DNA of 64,000 bases from Meconema thalassinum (taxonomy: Eukaryota; Arthropoda; Insecta; Orthoptera; Tettigoniidae), in assembly GCA_946902985.2 (NCBI GenBank), contig OX336388.2, positions 1,508,668,545 through 1,508,732,544 on the forward strand, in the 5' to 3' direction. Position 1 is the first letter of the stretch. Every line of letters starts with the position of its first letter. This document shows, one piece after another, positions 20,847-30,858 of this stretch. The notes beneath the pieces were generated by a model. It ran no database searches and was not told the origin of the DNA. It worked only from the letters and a program-made list of their open reading frames with translations. The translations under genes and the position numbers were made by a program.

Positions 20847-21248
20847 TAAAATGGAAAAATAGCTATGTATGTCTACCCCTTATTATTCCCGTTTTCCAAC
20901 GGAGTCGGGGGATGAGATGCGATGGAAGTCTTTGTGGCGATGGTTTTTACGCCCGGATGCCCTTCCTGACGCCAACCTCTTGAGAGGAGTTAATGAGAGA
21001 TGAAATGAATGATGGTGAATGAAACTAGGCAAGGATGTGGAAGGAAGCGGCCGTGGCCTGTCAGAAGGTACCGTCCCAGCATTTGCCTGGTGTTGAAAAT
21101 GGGGAAACCACGGAAAACCATTTCAAGGACGGCCGACGGTGGGGCTCGAACCCTCGCGTCTACCGAGTCAGCAGAGAGCTTGGCCCCATGACCTAATGCT
21201 GCGCTTTAGCCAGCGTAGCCACTACTGTCGGTAAAATGGAAAAATAGC
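20847..21248 (-). mobile_element. SINE family C, copy 2 (inside the hAT)
   Basis: The body is 20864-21231, the reverse of copy 1. Perfect 17-bp duplications taaaatggaaaaatagc occupy 20847-20863 and 21232-21248. Confidence 0.92.
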
Positions 21249-21639
21249 AAAAAATGCAAAATGATGCAAAATAAAAATCACTTATTTGAAGACGGGGTGG
21301 CCCTTCCGGAGTTTCTATGTACTTCAGCATTGTTTTAGACAGCTCAGTAGAAAGATGACATGTCATCAACATCCGGGCCCTAGTTATGAGGAAGAGTCAC
21401 CAAAGTCCAAAGCAGTTCTACGCAGAAAGGGGAGTAAGTTTTTCTGTAATTGTTTGCCTCACTGTGCCAATTTAACAGCACTGACCCTTTGATTAGTACC
21501 TTCCATCTCTAACTGTGCCCCACATTGCCATTATTCAGCATCACCCACATCTCAGTACCTTCCACATAATTACAGTCATGAATGAAACTGAGATACTCTA
21601 GCTTGTGCAATCAGGCAAATGTGAAATTATTGTCTCAGA

Positions 21640-21965
21640 CTCGTGTGGAAAAATTGAGAAACGGAGGGTTCGATCCGTACCTCAGCCATCCTGGAAGTGG
21701 TGTTTCGGGGTTTCCTACATCTACTCCAGGCAAATGCCGGGATGGTTCCTAACTTAAGGCTACGGCCGCCTCCTTCCCATTCCTCTTCTAAATAACAAAT
21801 ACACACACTAATATAGCTTCAAAAACACAGGTTATAGGACAAATTCCGCACACACTCTCTAGAACACGGGGATACATGACCACGTGGTCGCAAAACCCCT
21901 AAATCACTTAACAACAATGAAATTACTGCTTTCATCAAGTGATGGCAACAGATCTCGGGAGATAG
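21640..21965 (+). mobile_element. SINE family D, partial (+)
   Basis: The copy shows the B-box-like 'gggttcgatccgt' (21667), 'aggcaaatgccgggatggtt' (21729), 'ttaaggctacggccgcctcc' (21754), 'acacaggttatagg' (21823) and a tail 'cgcaaaacccctaaatc'. It lies 22 bp from a copy in the opposite orientation. Confidence 0.7.
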
Positions 21966-21975
21966 AAACTCCTTT

Positions 21976-22389
21976 GTAGTAAGTTTCGTTGTTGTTGTTT
22001 CATTTAGGGGCTTTGCGACGGCGTAGTCATGTAGCCCAGTTACTTGCGTGTGTGTGTGTGGAATCGGTCTGATAACCTGTGTTATTGACATGGTTGTACT
22101 AGTGTGCGTAGTTGTAATTCAGATGAGGATTGGGAAGAAGGCGGCCGTCGCCTTCAGTTAGGAACCATCCAGGCATTCGCCTGGAGTAAAAATGGGAAAC
22201 TGCGGAGTTGGCTGAGTTGGGAATCGAACCCACCTCTTCTCAGTTTTGCCTCACGAGGCTGAGTGGACCCCGTTCCAGCCCTCAGACGTGAATTATGTTT
22301 CTTGGCATAGCCTGGTTTCGAACTTGGGCCTCCCTGGTGACAGTCAAGACCGCTAGCCACTACGTAACGAGGTGGGCGTAGTAAGTTTC
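21976..22389 (-). mobile_element. SINE family D, full copy with target duplications
   Basis: The body is 21988-22377. Perfect 12-bp duplications gtagtaagtttc lie at 21976-21987 and 22378-22389. On the minus strand the tRNA-like head starts 'ccacctcgttacgtagtggc' and carries a B-box-like GGTTTCGAACTT reading on plus near 22313. This is the best-bounded family-D copy here. Confidence 0.85.
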
Positions 22390-22774
22390 TGTACTACGGT
22401 ACATAGCAATTTTGGAGTAGGAATAAACATGTTGCTCTAGAAATTACCTTTAGCTACACAATTACCTGAATGTACTCTTCTGTCATTTCTATGCCTAACA
22501 GCCTCGTAAAATGTTCCCGATGACGTAAATCCATAGTTGAGCTAATACTCTGCAGCACTAGAGAGATAACTTTGGATGGAAGCCAAATCCATGTTGGAAG
22601 GCGCGTCACAAGACAGATGGTAGGATATGCTCTCGCACATCAATACCCACACACTCGTAACATACGAGATTATACCAGCTACAGTAGTCAATATTACAGG
22701 GCAAAGAAGAGATGATGTATTTATTCTCAACAATATTTGGTTCACTTCTTTAAACTTATTGCTGAAAGTTTTTT
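22390..22774. other. Unassigned spacer
   Basis: A 67-codon minus ORF (22542-22745) has no familiar motif. I recognise nothing else. Confidence 0.3.
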
Positions 22775-22850
22775 AACAGTTATTAACAAGAAAAGTACAT
22801 CCGCCTGAATCAATACTATAAAGAAAAAAATAATTATTAAACTTGTTTTC

Positions 22851-22900
22851 AGTACATGTTTCGAGGATTAATTACATTTTATCCCCTTCATCAGCTATTG
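22851..22900 (-). ncRNA. Hammerhead-like core, left-arm copy
   Basis: The minus strand reads CTGATGA, a GGGGAT/ATCCTC stem closing an AT-rich loop, then CGAAAC. This is the conserved order CUGAUGA - stem II - GAAA. The flanking stems I and III needed for a full ribozyme are not evident. Confidence 0.3.
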
Positions 22901-23284
22901 AAAAACACAAAACAAAGCGTAGCACAGTAATAAGATACGTATTTAAATCTAATATGGTGCACCATAATACGAAGTACGTCCAGAAAGTAAGTTCCGTTTG
23001 GTAATAACATTAAATTGTGTACAGATACAGAAAAATTATTTATTGCATAAAATTCTACAACCCTTAAACAACTTTTCCACATAACTGCCGAAATGTTGCA
23101 GGCATTTGTCGTAGCGTGGCACGAGTTTTTGTATACCTTCTTCATCGACGTGTGCCGCCTGTGTCTTCAACTAGTACGTTCCACTGCAGCGCAGTTCCGC
23201 ATATGCGCGGTAGACGCTCTATATCAAGGAGAAGAAACGTGCGCCATTTGGAGAGCGCTGTCAGCCACGTACGCGTTGTTGAAC

Positions 23285-24372
23285 ATGTTTACTCGTACAA
23301 TGTCGGTGTTGATTGAAAATCCCGCCGCTTGTGAAATCAGATCTGTGATTCGTTTTCTGAATGCTAGGAAAGTGAAACCAATTGAAATTTATCGGCAAAT
23401 TTGCGAAGTGTATGGACAAAATGCGATGAGTGATTCAATGGTGAGAAGATGGGACCGACAGTTCAATGAATGACGTAGTGAAGTGCACGATGAAGAACGA
23501 AGTGGGCGTCCATCTTTGGTCACTGAAGAACTGGTTCACGCGATTGATGACAAGAACCGGGAAAACCGCAGGTTTACAATATTAGTGCTCTCGCTATGGA
23601 ATTTCCCCAAATCTCACGATCATTAATTCAAGAAATTGTTACCGAAAAACTGAACTTTCGTAAACTTTGCCGACGTTGGGTACCAAAGATTCTTACGGAG
23701 CAACACAAAACAAAACGGATGGGTAGTGCACTTCAGTTTTTGACCCGTTACAATGAAGGCGGCGAAGAATTTCTGACACAGATAGTCACAGGAGATGAAA
23801 CTTGGGTTTCTTACGACACCCCTGAAAGAAAGCGGCAATCAATGGAATGGAGGCACACTTCATCCCCAGCAAAGGTTAAGCCGAAACAAATCTTGACACC
23901 TCGGAAAATGATGTGCACAGTGTTCTGGGACTGGAAAGGCATCTTACTCATTGATTTCTTACTGCGTGGTCAAACAATCAACGCAGATGCTTACTGCGAG
24001 ACACTTAGGAAATTGCGCCGCGCAATACAGTATAAGCGCTGAGGGTTGCTGTCAAAAGGTGTTGTTTTCCTTCACGACAACGCACGACCACACACTGCAA
24101 ATGTGACGAAAAACCTCCTACAGGGATTTGGCTGGGACGTGTTTGACGACCCCCCGTACAGCCCTGACCTCGCTCCTAGCGACTTTCATCTGTTCACACA
24201 TCTCAAGTCTTTCATTGGTGGTCAACACTTCAACAATGACGACGAGCTGAAAGAAGATGTTTCCAACTGGTTGAAGACACAGGCGGCAAACTTCTATGAA
24301 GAAGGTATCCAAAAACTTGTGCCACGCTATGACAAATGCCTGCAAAAGTACGGCAGGTATGTGGACAAGTAG
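23285..24372 (+). pseudogene. mariner (DD34D) transposase pseudogene
   Basis: The frame starts at MFTRTMSVL (23285). HTH-rich N-terminal blocks follow (EIRSVIRFLNARKVKPIEIY, YGQNAMSDSMVRRW), then SGRPSLVTEEL, then ISRSLIQEIVTEKLNFRKLC and the catalytic part. All three catalytic aspartates remain: VTGDETWV, FLHDNARPHTA and SPDLAPSDFHLF, with 34 residues between the last two (DD34D). Disabling changes are a stop after QFNE (23471-23473), a 2-bp frame slip near 23588 (after RFTI) and a stop after IQYKR (24040-24042). It cuts and pastes at TA in a full copy; this one cannot be translated whole. The C-terminus YGRYVDK ends at 24372. Confidence 0.9.
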
Positions 24373-24410
24373 TTTAAGAGGTGTAGAATGTTGTGCAATA
24401 AATAATTTTT

Positions 24411-24760
24411 CTGTACCTGTGAAAAATGAAAATCCACAGCCTGCTTCCAGTCTCCGACCGGGTCAGGAATGGAATGAATGAAGCCCCCATCTAGCGGCGA
24501 GGATACGAAGTGTGCCGGCTGCCGAAGCCTGTCGCACTCCTCTGGGGCAATGATTAAATGAATGACAGATGAAATGATAGTGGAGAGTGTTGCTGGAATG
24601 AAATTGTGACAGGGAAAACCGGAGTACCCGGAGAAAAACCTGTCTGCCTCCGTTTTGTCCAGCACAGATCTCACATGGAGTGGCCGGGATTTGAACCACG
24701 GTCCCAGCGGTGAGAGGCCGGCGTGCTGCCGCCTAAGCCACGGAGGCTCTCTGTATCTGT
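24411..24760 (-). mobile_element. SINE family B, copy 4 (inside the mariner)
   Basis: The body is 24421-24750. The flanks are ctgtacctgt (24411) and ctgtatctgt (24751), 10-bp duplications with one mismatch. The mariner's inverted left arm (23020-23045) keeps the unbroken site, which confirms the insertion. Confidence 0.9.
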
Positions 24761-25415
24761 ACACAATTAAATTTTATTACCAAACGGAACTTAATTTCTG
24801 GACGTGCCTCGTATTTGGATTATAAGAAAAGAATAAAATGAAATGAAACAGAAGGTGACGGTGATCAGCCTGCAGGTGCTTGTGACAAATAATAGTTCCG
24901 TATTGAAGCTTGAAACGGTAGATATGGAACACCAATACTTCACCAATCCTGTAGATCTATAATAAATGAAGAGCCTGTATCCAATTTTAGCCTTTTCAAA
25001 ACAAAGTGGCTTCAAGAAAATCGACGTGTTGGAATGTGATCTCTTGGCAAATCATTTTCTGAATGTAACATTGGCCTAACCTCATACACCTTATGCTTCC
25101 AACTAACCTCTCTTTGCCAAGAGATCACATTCCATCTCGTCGATTTTCTTGAAGCCACTTTGTTTTGAAAAGGCTAAAATTGGATACAGGCTCTTCATTT
25201 ATTATAGATCTACACGGATTGGTGAAGTATTGGTGTTCCATATCTACCGTTTCAAGCTTCAATACGGAACTATTATTTGTCACAAGCACCTGCAAGCTGA
25301 TCACCGCCACCTTCTATTTCATTTCATTTTATTCTCTTCTTATAACCTAAATTTTATGGTGCACCATATTAGATTTAAATTACTGTGCTACGCTTTGTTT
25401 TGTGTTTTTCAATAG

Positions 25416-25457
25416 CTGATGAAGAGGATAAAATGTAATTAATCCTCGAAACATGTA
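25416..25457 (+). ncRNA. Hammerhead-like core, right-arm copy
   Basis: CTGATGA (25416-25422) is followed by GAGGAT, an AT-rich loop, and ATCCTC (6-bp perfect stem), then GAAAC. Stem II and both core strands are present. Stem I (upstream TTCAATAG) finds only an imperfect partner 'agtattga' at ~25490, and no stem III is clear. Confidence 0.35.
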
Positions 25458-25689
25458 CCGAAAACAAGTTTAATATTTTTTTTCTTTATAGTATTGATTC
25501 AGGCGAATGTACTTTTCTTGTTAATAACTGTTCTAGCATATCAATACGAAACCACCATGAGTCATTTAAATAATGAAAGTTTTTTAAACAAACATCTAAC
25601 AAAAGGCGAATGAACAAAGATGATATCGTAATACTTTATTGCCGATATAGTTGATTCTTAGACTTTGCGGTCTGGGACAAATGTACTTG

Positions 25690-26717
25690 AGTGTGGTGTG
25701 GTGTGTAGAATTTGTCTGTTGTTGATGCTTATTGTAGGAGCTGCAACATCGTTGCGCGTATACTTGGGAGTGCGTAGAATTTGTGTGATAACCTGTGTTA
25801 TTGTAGTGGTTGTACTAGTATGTGTGTTTTGTATATTGGAGATAGAATTTAGAAGGAGGCGGCCATGGCCTTAAGTTAGGAACCATCCCGGCATTCGCCT
25901 GGAGTAGAAATGGGAAACCGCAGAATACCACTTTCAGGAGGCAGAGGTGGGAATCAAACCCTCGTCTCGTCAGTTTTGCCTCACGAGGTTGAGTGTACCC
26001 CGTTCCAGCCGTCACACCAGAATTACATTTCTTGACAGAGCTGGGAGTCAAAATCGGACCTTCGAGGTGACAGCCTAGAATACTAGCCGTTACACCACGA
26101 GGTGGTCTGGAATTTGTCTTAGAACCTGTGGTATTGTGGTATATTTTGTGGTGTGTATAAATACTTGTAATTGAGCTTAGGATCGGAAAGAAGATGCCCA
26201 TTGGCCTTAAGTTAGGAACCACCCCAGCATTTGGCTGGATTAGATGAGGTTAAGAACGTAAAATCACTTTTGGAAGGTCTGAAGTGTTATAGAACCGGTT
26301 TCTTCTCTTCTCAGTTTTGACTCAAGACTGTGAGTGTACCTGTTCCAAATCTTACACCAGAATTAAGTTTATTGGTAAAGAGAAGATTCGAAACCGGATC
26401 AATAACACTATCAACTGCCTCACGAAGTTGTTGCTTATTGTAGGGTATGTGGCATCCTAGTCATATAGTCCCAAGTGTTTGGGTGTGTGTAATATGTGTG
26501 ATAACCTGTGTTATTTTGATAACGGTTCTAGTTTGCGTATTTTTTTAAAGGGGATAGGTTTTGGAAGGAGGTGGCCTTAAGCCAAGACCATCCCAGCATT
26601 TTCCTGGAGTTAAAGTGGGGAAACCCAGAAAACCACTTCCAGGATGAATGAGGTGGGAATCGAATCTTCCTCTTCTCAATTTTGCTTCACGAGACTGAGT
26701 GTACCATCCACCACGCA
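25690..26717 (-). mobile_element. Three head-to-tail SINE family D copies
   Basis: The units are about 25690-26108, 26109-26420 and 26425-26717. Each has, in plus reading, 'gataacctgtgttatt' (or 'agaacctgtggtattg'), 'ggccttaagttaggaacca' (or a variant), the 'cctggagta' block, 'cagttttgcctcacgag' and 'acaccagaatta'. The divergence between units is large, so this is old serial insertion or an old concatemer. No unit has clear target duplications. Confidence 0.7.
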
Positions 26718-26938
26718 GAAATTCATATTAGGAGCAAGGTGGCTCAGCGGTCTAGCTGTATGCCTCTCACCAAGGCAGTCCGGGTTCGATTCCCGGTCAA
26801 TGTATGTGAGATTTTCGAAGTGAAATGCCATGTCCTGTGGTACGGATTCCACGTAAAAAGGAGGTCCCGTAGCTCATAATCACAAGATTCACGGTCAAGT
26901 AAAACTACAATCTTCCTTCCTTTTGGAAATTCATATTA
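26718..26938 (+). mobile_element. SINE family F, copy 1
   Basis: The body is 26731-26925. The tRNA-like head is GGAGCAAGGTGGCTCAGCGG with B box GGTTCGATTCCC (26782-26793). The 3' end is 'caatcttccttccttttg'. Perfect 13-bp duplications gaaattcatatta lie at 26718-26730 and 26926-26938. Confidence 0.92.
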
Positions 26939-26959
26939 AATATTATTATAATAGTATAA

Positions 26960-27304
26960 TTAATAATAATAATACCGACAGCAGTGGCTACACTCAATAA
27001 CGTGCAGCGTTAGGTCATGAGGCCAAACTCTCTGGTGACTCGGTAGACTCGTGGGTTCGAGCCCCATCGTCGACCGTCCATGAAATGGTTTTCTTACTTT
27101 CCCACTTTCAACACCAGGCAAATGCTAGGACAGTACCTTCTCACAGGCCATGGCCACTTCCTTCCACATTCTTGCCCAGTTTCGTTCATTTTCATCCATA
27201 CCATCCCTCATCCCGGCGCGCAGGTCGCCCACGGGCGTCGACTAGAAAGACCTGCACTCGGCCTCCCAGGAGGCCACACGACAAAAAATTGTTAATAATA
27301 ATAA
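26960..27304 (+). mobile_element. SINE family C, copy 3, variant 3' end
   Basis: The head and first half (26975-27210) match copy 1. After 'cccagtttcgttcattttca' the sequence switches to 'ggcgcgcaggtcgcccacgg' and 'aggaggccacacgac', absent from copies 1 and 2. It is flanked by (TAA)-rich duplications ttaataataataa (26960, 27292). Confidence 0.8.
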
Positions 27305-27404
27305 CAATAATAAGAGTAAGCGAAAGAATATTATTATCTGGAGGAATCTCCCAAATGAAACTGTCTATCGTGAGATAATGAAGAAGAAAAGAATTTCATA
27401 TTTT

Positions 27405-27714
27405 TTCACATCTTACGGCTTCCAGAAAACAGAATTGTACGCCAATTGGAGATGAGAAATCTAGGAAAGAAAACTGGAGGAAAATGGATCCAAGAAATCC
27501 AACAAGGTCTCAAAGCAGTTGGACTCAAGATAACAGATGCCGAGGAGAAAAATAAAATTAACACCATTCTTAAAACTCACAAATTTTCTGCAGAAATGAC
27601 ACAGAGAAAGCCTATGGAGATTTCAGATGAGTTGAGAAAATCCCGATCTGAAAGAATGAAAAAGTACTGGAAAGAGCGCAAGAACCAAGCAGTACTACCT
27701 TCAAAGAAGAAGTG
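27405..27714 (+). pseudogene. LINE ORF2 C-terminal fragment
   Basis: The frame reads ILRLPENRIVRQLEMRN (upstream of the Met at 27446), then GGKWIQEIQQGLKAVGL, and ends with a basic SERMKKYWKERKNQ tail at the stop 27714. The same tail type (KKKTGWKW...) is seen at 29140-29340. The RT core is missing. A (TAA)n tract follows at 27758. It is a 5'-truncated non-LTR insertion. Confidence 0.7.
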
Positions 27715-27754
27715 ATTGTGGAACGACTCAAGTGGTTCAATGTGACCAATCAAG

Positions 27755-27757
<3 letters not shown>

Positions 27758-27813
<56 letters not shown>
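27758..27813. repeat. (AAT)n microsatellite
   Basis: About 18 TAA units run without interruption, possibly the LINE's 3' tail. Confidence 0.95.
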
Positions 27814-27815
<2 letters not shown>

Positions 27816-28260
27816 CGCCCCTGTGAACAACAATGCCCTTGAATGAGCCATGTTTTATTTTTCAGCTCTCAGTCTCGAATAATCTTTCGTTTTCTTCCAA
27901 AATAGTCAATATCGTGCAAGATCTGTGGGGGTTGATACAGTATATCTTCCGATTAAACTTGCCACTGTATAGAGTATAAGCTATTTTTTTTGATCCCTTA
28001 AGATACAATCTCCCCCATTCGGTGTGGCTTACCAATATATTTCTATTATGAGAAGGCTGTGAGGTCTTTCTTTAGGGCTGGATGGCAGCGATATGGATTA
28101 TCTTGTCCGGCGCTGGAAGGATCTCCAGTAATACTCGTCTGATTGCAACTTGAGCTGCAGCCAGTCCTCCTGTTGAGATGTAGGCTCTGCTACCTTAGGT
28201 GGTGAACACAGTCTACTGGTTCATATTATTGTTGGTTCATTTAGGGCATTGAAACATCGA
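27814..28260. other. Unassigned spacer
   Basis: I recognise no gene or repeat. Another AAT-rich patch sits at 28265-28310. Confidence 0.35.
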
Positions 28261-28311
28261 ATATTAATAGTAATAATAATGATAATAATAATAATAATAA
28301 AAATAATAATT

Positions 28312-28370
28312 AGGTTTCTGACGCTTACCATAATAATAATTATTATTACTATGGTACGCGTCAGAAACCT
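28312..28370. repeat. Short palindrome with 20-bp arms
   Basis: The arms are aggtttctgacgcttaccat (28312-28331) and atggtacgcgtcagaaacct (28351-28370), 19 of 20 complementary. The centre is AATAAT/ATTATT, itself self-complementary. Confidence 0.85.
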
Positions 28371-28389
28371 TATCCCTTGGTGGTCACTC

Positions 28390-29342
28390 TAAAACTATAG
28401 AAATAGAAAAACAAAAGCGGAAAATTCTCCTGAAAATATATGATCCCACGAGAGAAAACTGAATGTAGATTAAGAGGTGAACAGCGGACCATTATTCCCT
28501 AACTGGCAGGTTCACTGATACCGTACACAAGAGACGCCTGAAATTATATGGGCATATCTATAAAATGAACAGTTACAGACTAACCAAATGAGTATTTAAA
28601 GTGGTTGGTTGGTTCTTAAGTTTAGGGGCTGCGACAACGCGGTCATGTAGCCCCGTGTACTTTGTGTGTGTGTAGAATCTGTCTGATAACCGTTGTTAAT
28701 TGTGATGACTGTATTAGTGTGTGTTATCTGTTTTTTAATTTAAGTACAGACTGCATCTTAGAATTTTTCAAATAGTTCCTACTCTTGCCGCCAAGCGCCA
28801 CCGTCAACGACTACTAGGCCAAGTTCAGAACTTAGCTACTAGACGCCACCGCAGTCGGCTCTTGGCAACGAACGTAGAAACCTAAGAGCGTTCTTTACAT
28901 TCTTAACCTATCCAATTTAACTTCACACAGGTGTAATTAGTGGAAGGTTCTTTAACATGTCATAAATCTATGATATGGGACCGCCGGCTTTACTTCCCCT
29001 CCGAAGGAAGGCATACTGAGGGATTTTTAACGCTCTTAAAAATCCGACGGCTTCGGCTGGGTTTGAACCCGCTATTTTGGGCATAGAAGCTCAGCATGCT
29101 ACCAACTACGCCACCGAAGCCGCAGTATTTAAAGTAATCAACTCAAATAAGGTAAAAATAAACCGGCTGGAAGAAACTAAGGCAGACCTCAAATAAATAA
29201 ATATCACAGACGACATCATAGAGAATCGTGGAGCCTTGAGTACAATAGTATGCAAGCACGAATTCTTGGAGAAACCTAAAAAGAAAACTGGTTGGAAATG
29301 GTCCAAGGACCAACACAGTTCATTCAATATGTTCTGAAGATT
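28390..29342 (+). pseudogene. LINE ORF2 C-terminal relic, split by a SINE
   Basis: Before the SINE the frames give KRKILLKIYDPTREN-like, RGEQRTIIP and RRLKLYGHIYKMN (28395-28580). After it come KINRLEETKADLK, ITDDIIENRG and EFLEKPKKKTGWKWSKDQ (29150-29320). The order matches the C-terminal third of LINE proteins whose better copy is at 51361-51930 (KERKILRKILG...RRRIPFFGHV). Stops and frame changes are present. Confidence 0.65.
28591..29135 (-). mobile_element. SINE family A, copy 3, long 3' variant
   Basis: The body is 28603-29123. Perfect 12-bp duplications agtatttaaagt lie at 28591-28602 and 29124-29135. On minus the head matches copy 1 to about 28920. The 3' part then differs, ending in the 'ctacatgaccgcgttgtcgc' module in place of the 'cggcactaaaag' AAAT tail. 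Confidence 0.9.
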
Positions 29343-29716
29343 AACAAGAAGTTCCGTGAAGAACTATACAGCCTACTTTTCATGCCAATGATTATTCTAC
29401 AGAATATGAACCTATCTAGAATAATGACGAAATTAAGTTGGTAATATCGAAACATCTAATTAGTTCAAAATATACCTGGTATAATGTAGCCTAATAGAGC
29501 ACTACAGTTGGCAGCCCTGGTGACTGAATATAATCTTAGTTCCATCTCTTAAGGTACAGAATACAAAATTTGGTTGAAGTCCAATGGACGTTACATGCAG
29601 TTAGACATTGGACCTATCAGCACGCGCAAAAGCATGTTGCCAACAATGTCATGCGTGTGCTGGTCTGAAATAATCTGAAATATTATGATATCTTGTTGTG
29701 CCAATTTTGGATGAAA

Positions 29717-30057
29717 TATATTTGTTAGTAGCCGGCCCCGTGGTGTTGGGGTAGCGCGCCTGCCTCTCACCCGGAGGCCCCGGGTTCGATCCCCGGCTCC
29801 GTCAGGGATTTTAAAACTGACGTGAGGGTTGGAACGGGGTGCACTCAGCCTCGTGAGGACAATTGAGTAGCTGTCTGACAGAGAGACAGCGCCCCGATCA
29901 CGAAAACCTAGATTAACGGCCGAGGGGACCCGACGCGCTGATCACGCGTCACCCCAATATCTGCAGGCCGAATGGCTGGGCAGCGGTCGCTTGGTCGGCC
30001 TTAGCCCGTCATGGGCTGGATAGTGCCAGGGGTTGTTTGTTTGTATATTTGTTAGTA
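29717..30057 (+). mobile_element. SINE family E, copy 1
   Basis: The body is 29731-30043. The tRNA-like head is GCCGGCCCCGTGGTGTTGGG with B box GGTTCGATCCCC (29782-29793). The body includes 'gagtagctgtctgacagaga' and ends in (GTTT)n. Perfect 14-bp duplications tatatttgttagta lie at 29717 and 30044. The unbroken site is visible in HINE H3 at 59917-59931. Confidence 0.93.
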
Positions 30058-30201
30058 TAGAAGTTACATGTATTTTAAAATTGGACATATCAGCAGGCAT
30101 AGAATCATGTTGGCAGCACTGCCTTGTATTAATTACTCCAAATTAATCTAGAATGTCAGGTGCTATCCGTGTGCAAAGTATAGAGCTGTTGGCTTGCATA
30201 C

Positions 30202-30583
30202 TGTTTAGGAACAAGTGTTAAACGGTTCGTCAGGCCTCACTTGCTTTGTGGCGAATCCCGTTATATCCACTGGTCGTGAGGGGTGTGCTTGCTACCTGCC
30301 CCACCCTGCGCCCAAGTACCGTGCATTCCTGAGCCAGTGCCACTATTGTGCTCAAACCAGTCACCACGGGGTGAAGGTGCTGTAGACCTGCTTCCATGCA
30401 ATCTCGGAAAACTATATCGAACGAGTGACAGTGTATTAATGTATCAACATGTATTGTATATAACTGTGTAATATAATATAATTAGTTAAATGTTCCACAG
30501 AAGTCCAGTGATTTGAAATCCCAGCACTATAAATTACAGTCCACCAGAGTATATTCTTCACATTTATTATCAGACTTCCTTCA
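30202..30583 (+). repeat. 5' LTR of BEL/Pao element
   Basis: 382 bp, from TGTTTAGGAACAAG to CAGACTTCCTTCA (canonical TG...CA). An AT-rich 'tattgtatataactgtgtaa' near 30452 may hold the core promoter. It differs from the 3' LTR at one base (T at 30322, C at 34921). Confidence 0.96.
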
Positions 30584-30602
30584 TGGTCCTACCGGCCGGA
30601 TT
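30584..30602 (+). promoter_or_regulatory. Primer-binding site
   Basis: TGGTCCTACCGGCCGGATT lies directly after the LTR and is complementary to a tRNA 3' end (CCA, discriminator A, acceptor CGGTAGG, T-stem CCGGC). I cannot name the tRNA with certainty. A leader with a donor-like CGGTAAGTA (30806) separates it from the ORF. Confidence 0.8.
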
Positions 30603-30858
30603 TCTGTGGAACAACGGACGTGTGTTATAGTTCGTGCATCATTTCTATTGATGCCTCGCGTTGTGCATTGCAACGGTAGCCTCAACGCGAAGTATGAGCG
30701 GTAATCGTGTGTTTCTTCGATGATTCGTATTAACTACAGCGCGCAGTGGTGCATATTGAACCTCGAGACATTACACATGGAAGGAATTCAACTTTAAGCA
30801 GCTTCGGTAAGTACATACTCATTTCTGGTTACCTGCATTCCTGTATGCTATTCCCATT

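Larger units (their letters stand above)
16786..21389 (-). mobile_element. hAT-superfamily DNA transposon, decayed
   Basis: The 8-bp duplication AGTTATGA (16786-16793 and 21382-21389) flanks terminal inverted repeats 'ctaggccccgatgttgatg' (16794) and, reversed, 'agggcccggatgttgatg' (ending 21381). Both features fit hAT elements. The subterminal regions are A-rich with repeated 'aaaatgcactataaaatgga'. The transposase lies on the minus strand. Later insertions: SINE B (17008-17339), a THAP-coding element (18361-19609) and SINE C (20864-21231). Confidence 0.88.
22968..24813 (+). mobile_element. mariner transposon with unusually long inverted ends
   Basis: The element is 22970-24811, flanked by TA on both sides (22968, 24812). 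The termini are cgaagtacgtccagaaa and, reversed, cgaggcacgtccagaaa. The inverted similarity runs far beyond a normal ~30-bp mariner TIR: 22970-23180 is the reverse complement of the right end including the last ~90 coding bases and stop region (24270-24420, then 24751-24811). A SINE interrupts the right end at 24421-24750. The left end thus looks replaced by an inverted copy of the right end. Confidence 0.85.
22775..25532. repeat. Long palindrome (fold-back), ~420-bp arms, left arm interrupted by mariner
   Basis: The left arm is 22775-22967 plus 24814-25050. The right arm is 25114-25532, reverse-complementary with scattered mismatches, and the loop is 25051-25113. The outer ends are 'aacagttattaacaag' (22775) and 'cttgttaataactgtt' (25517-25532). 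Removing the mariner and one TA restores collinearity ('ggtgcaccata...tttggattata' against 'tataacctaaattttatggtgcacc', right arm). No terminal duplication is obvious. Confidence 0.85.

Noticed and set aside
22851..22900. Complete hammerhead ribozyme
   Set aside because: Stem II and the core strings are present, but I could not pair stem I with a correctly placed NUH site, nor find stem III.
29731..29805. tRNA genes (tRNA-like heads at 184, 2324, 15341, 26731, 29731 and others)
   Set aside because: Box-B-like strings are present, but the acceptor halves do not pair and each head continues into a SINE body with target duplications.
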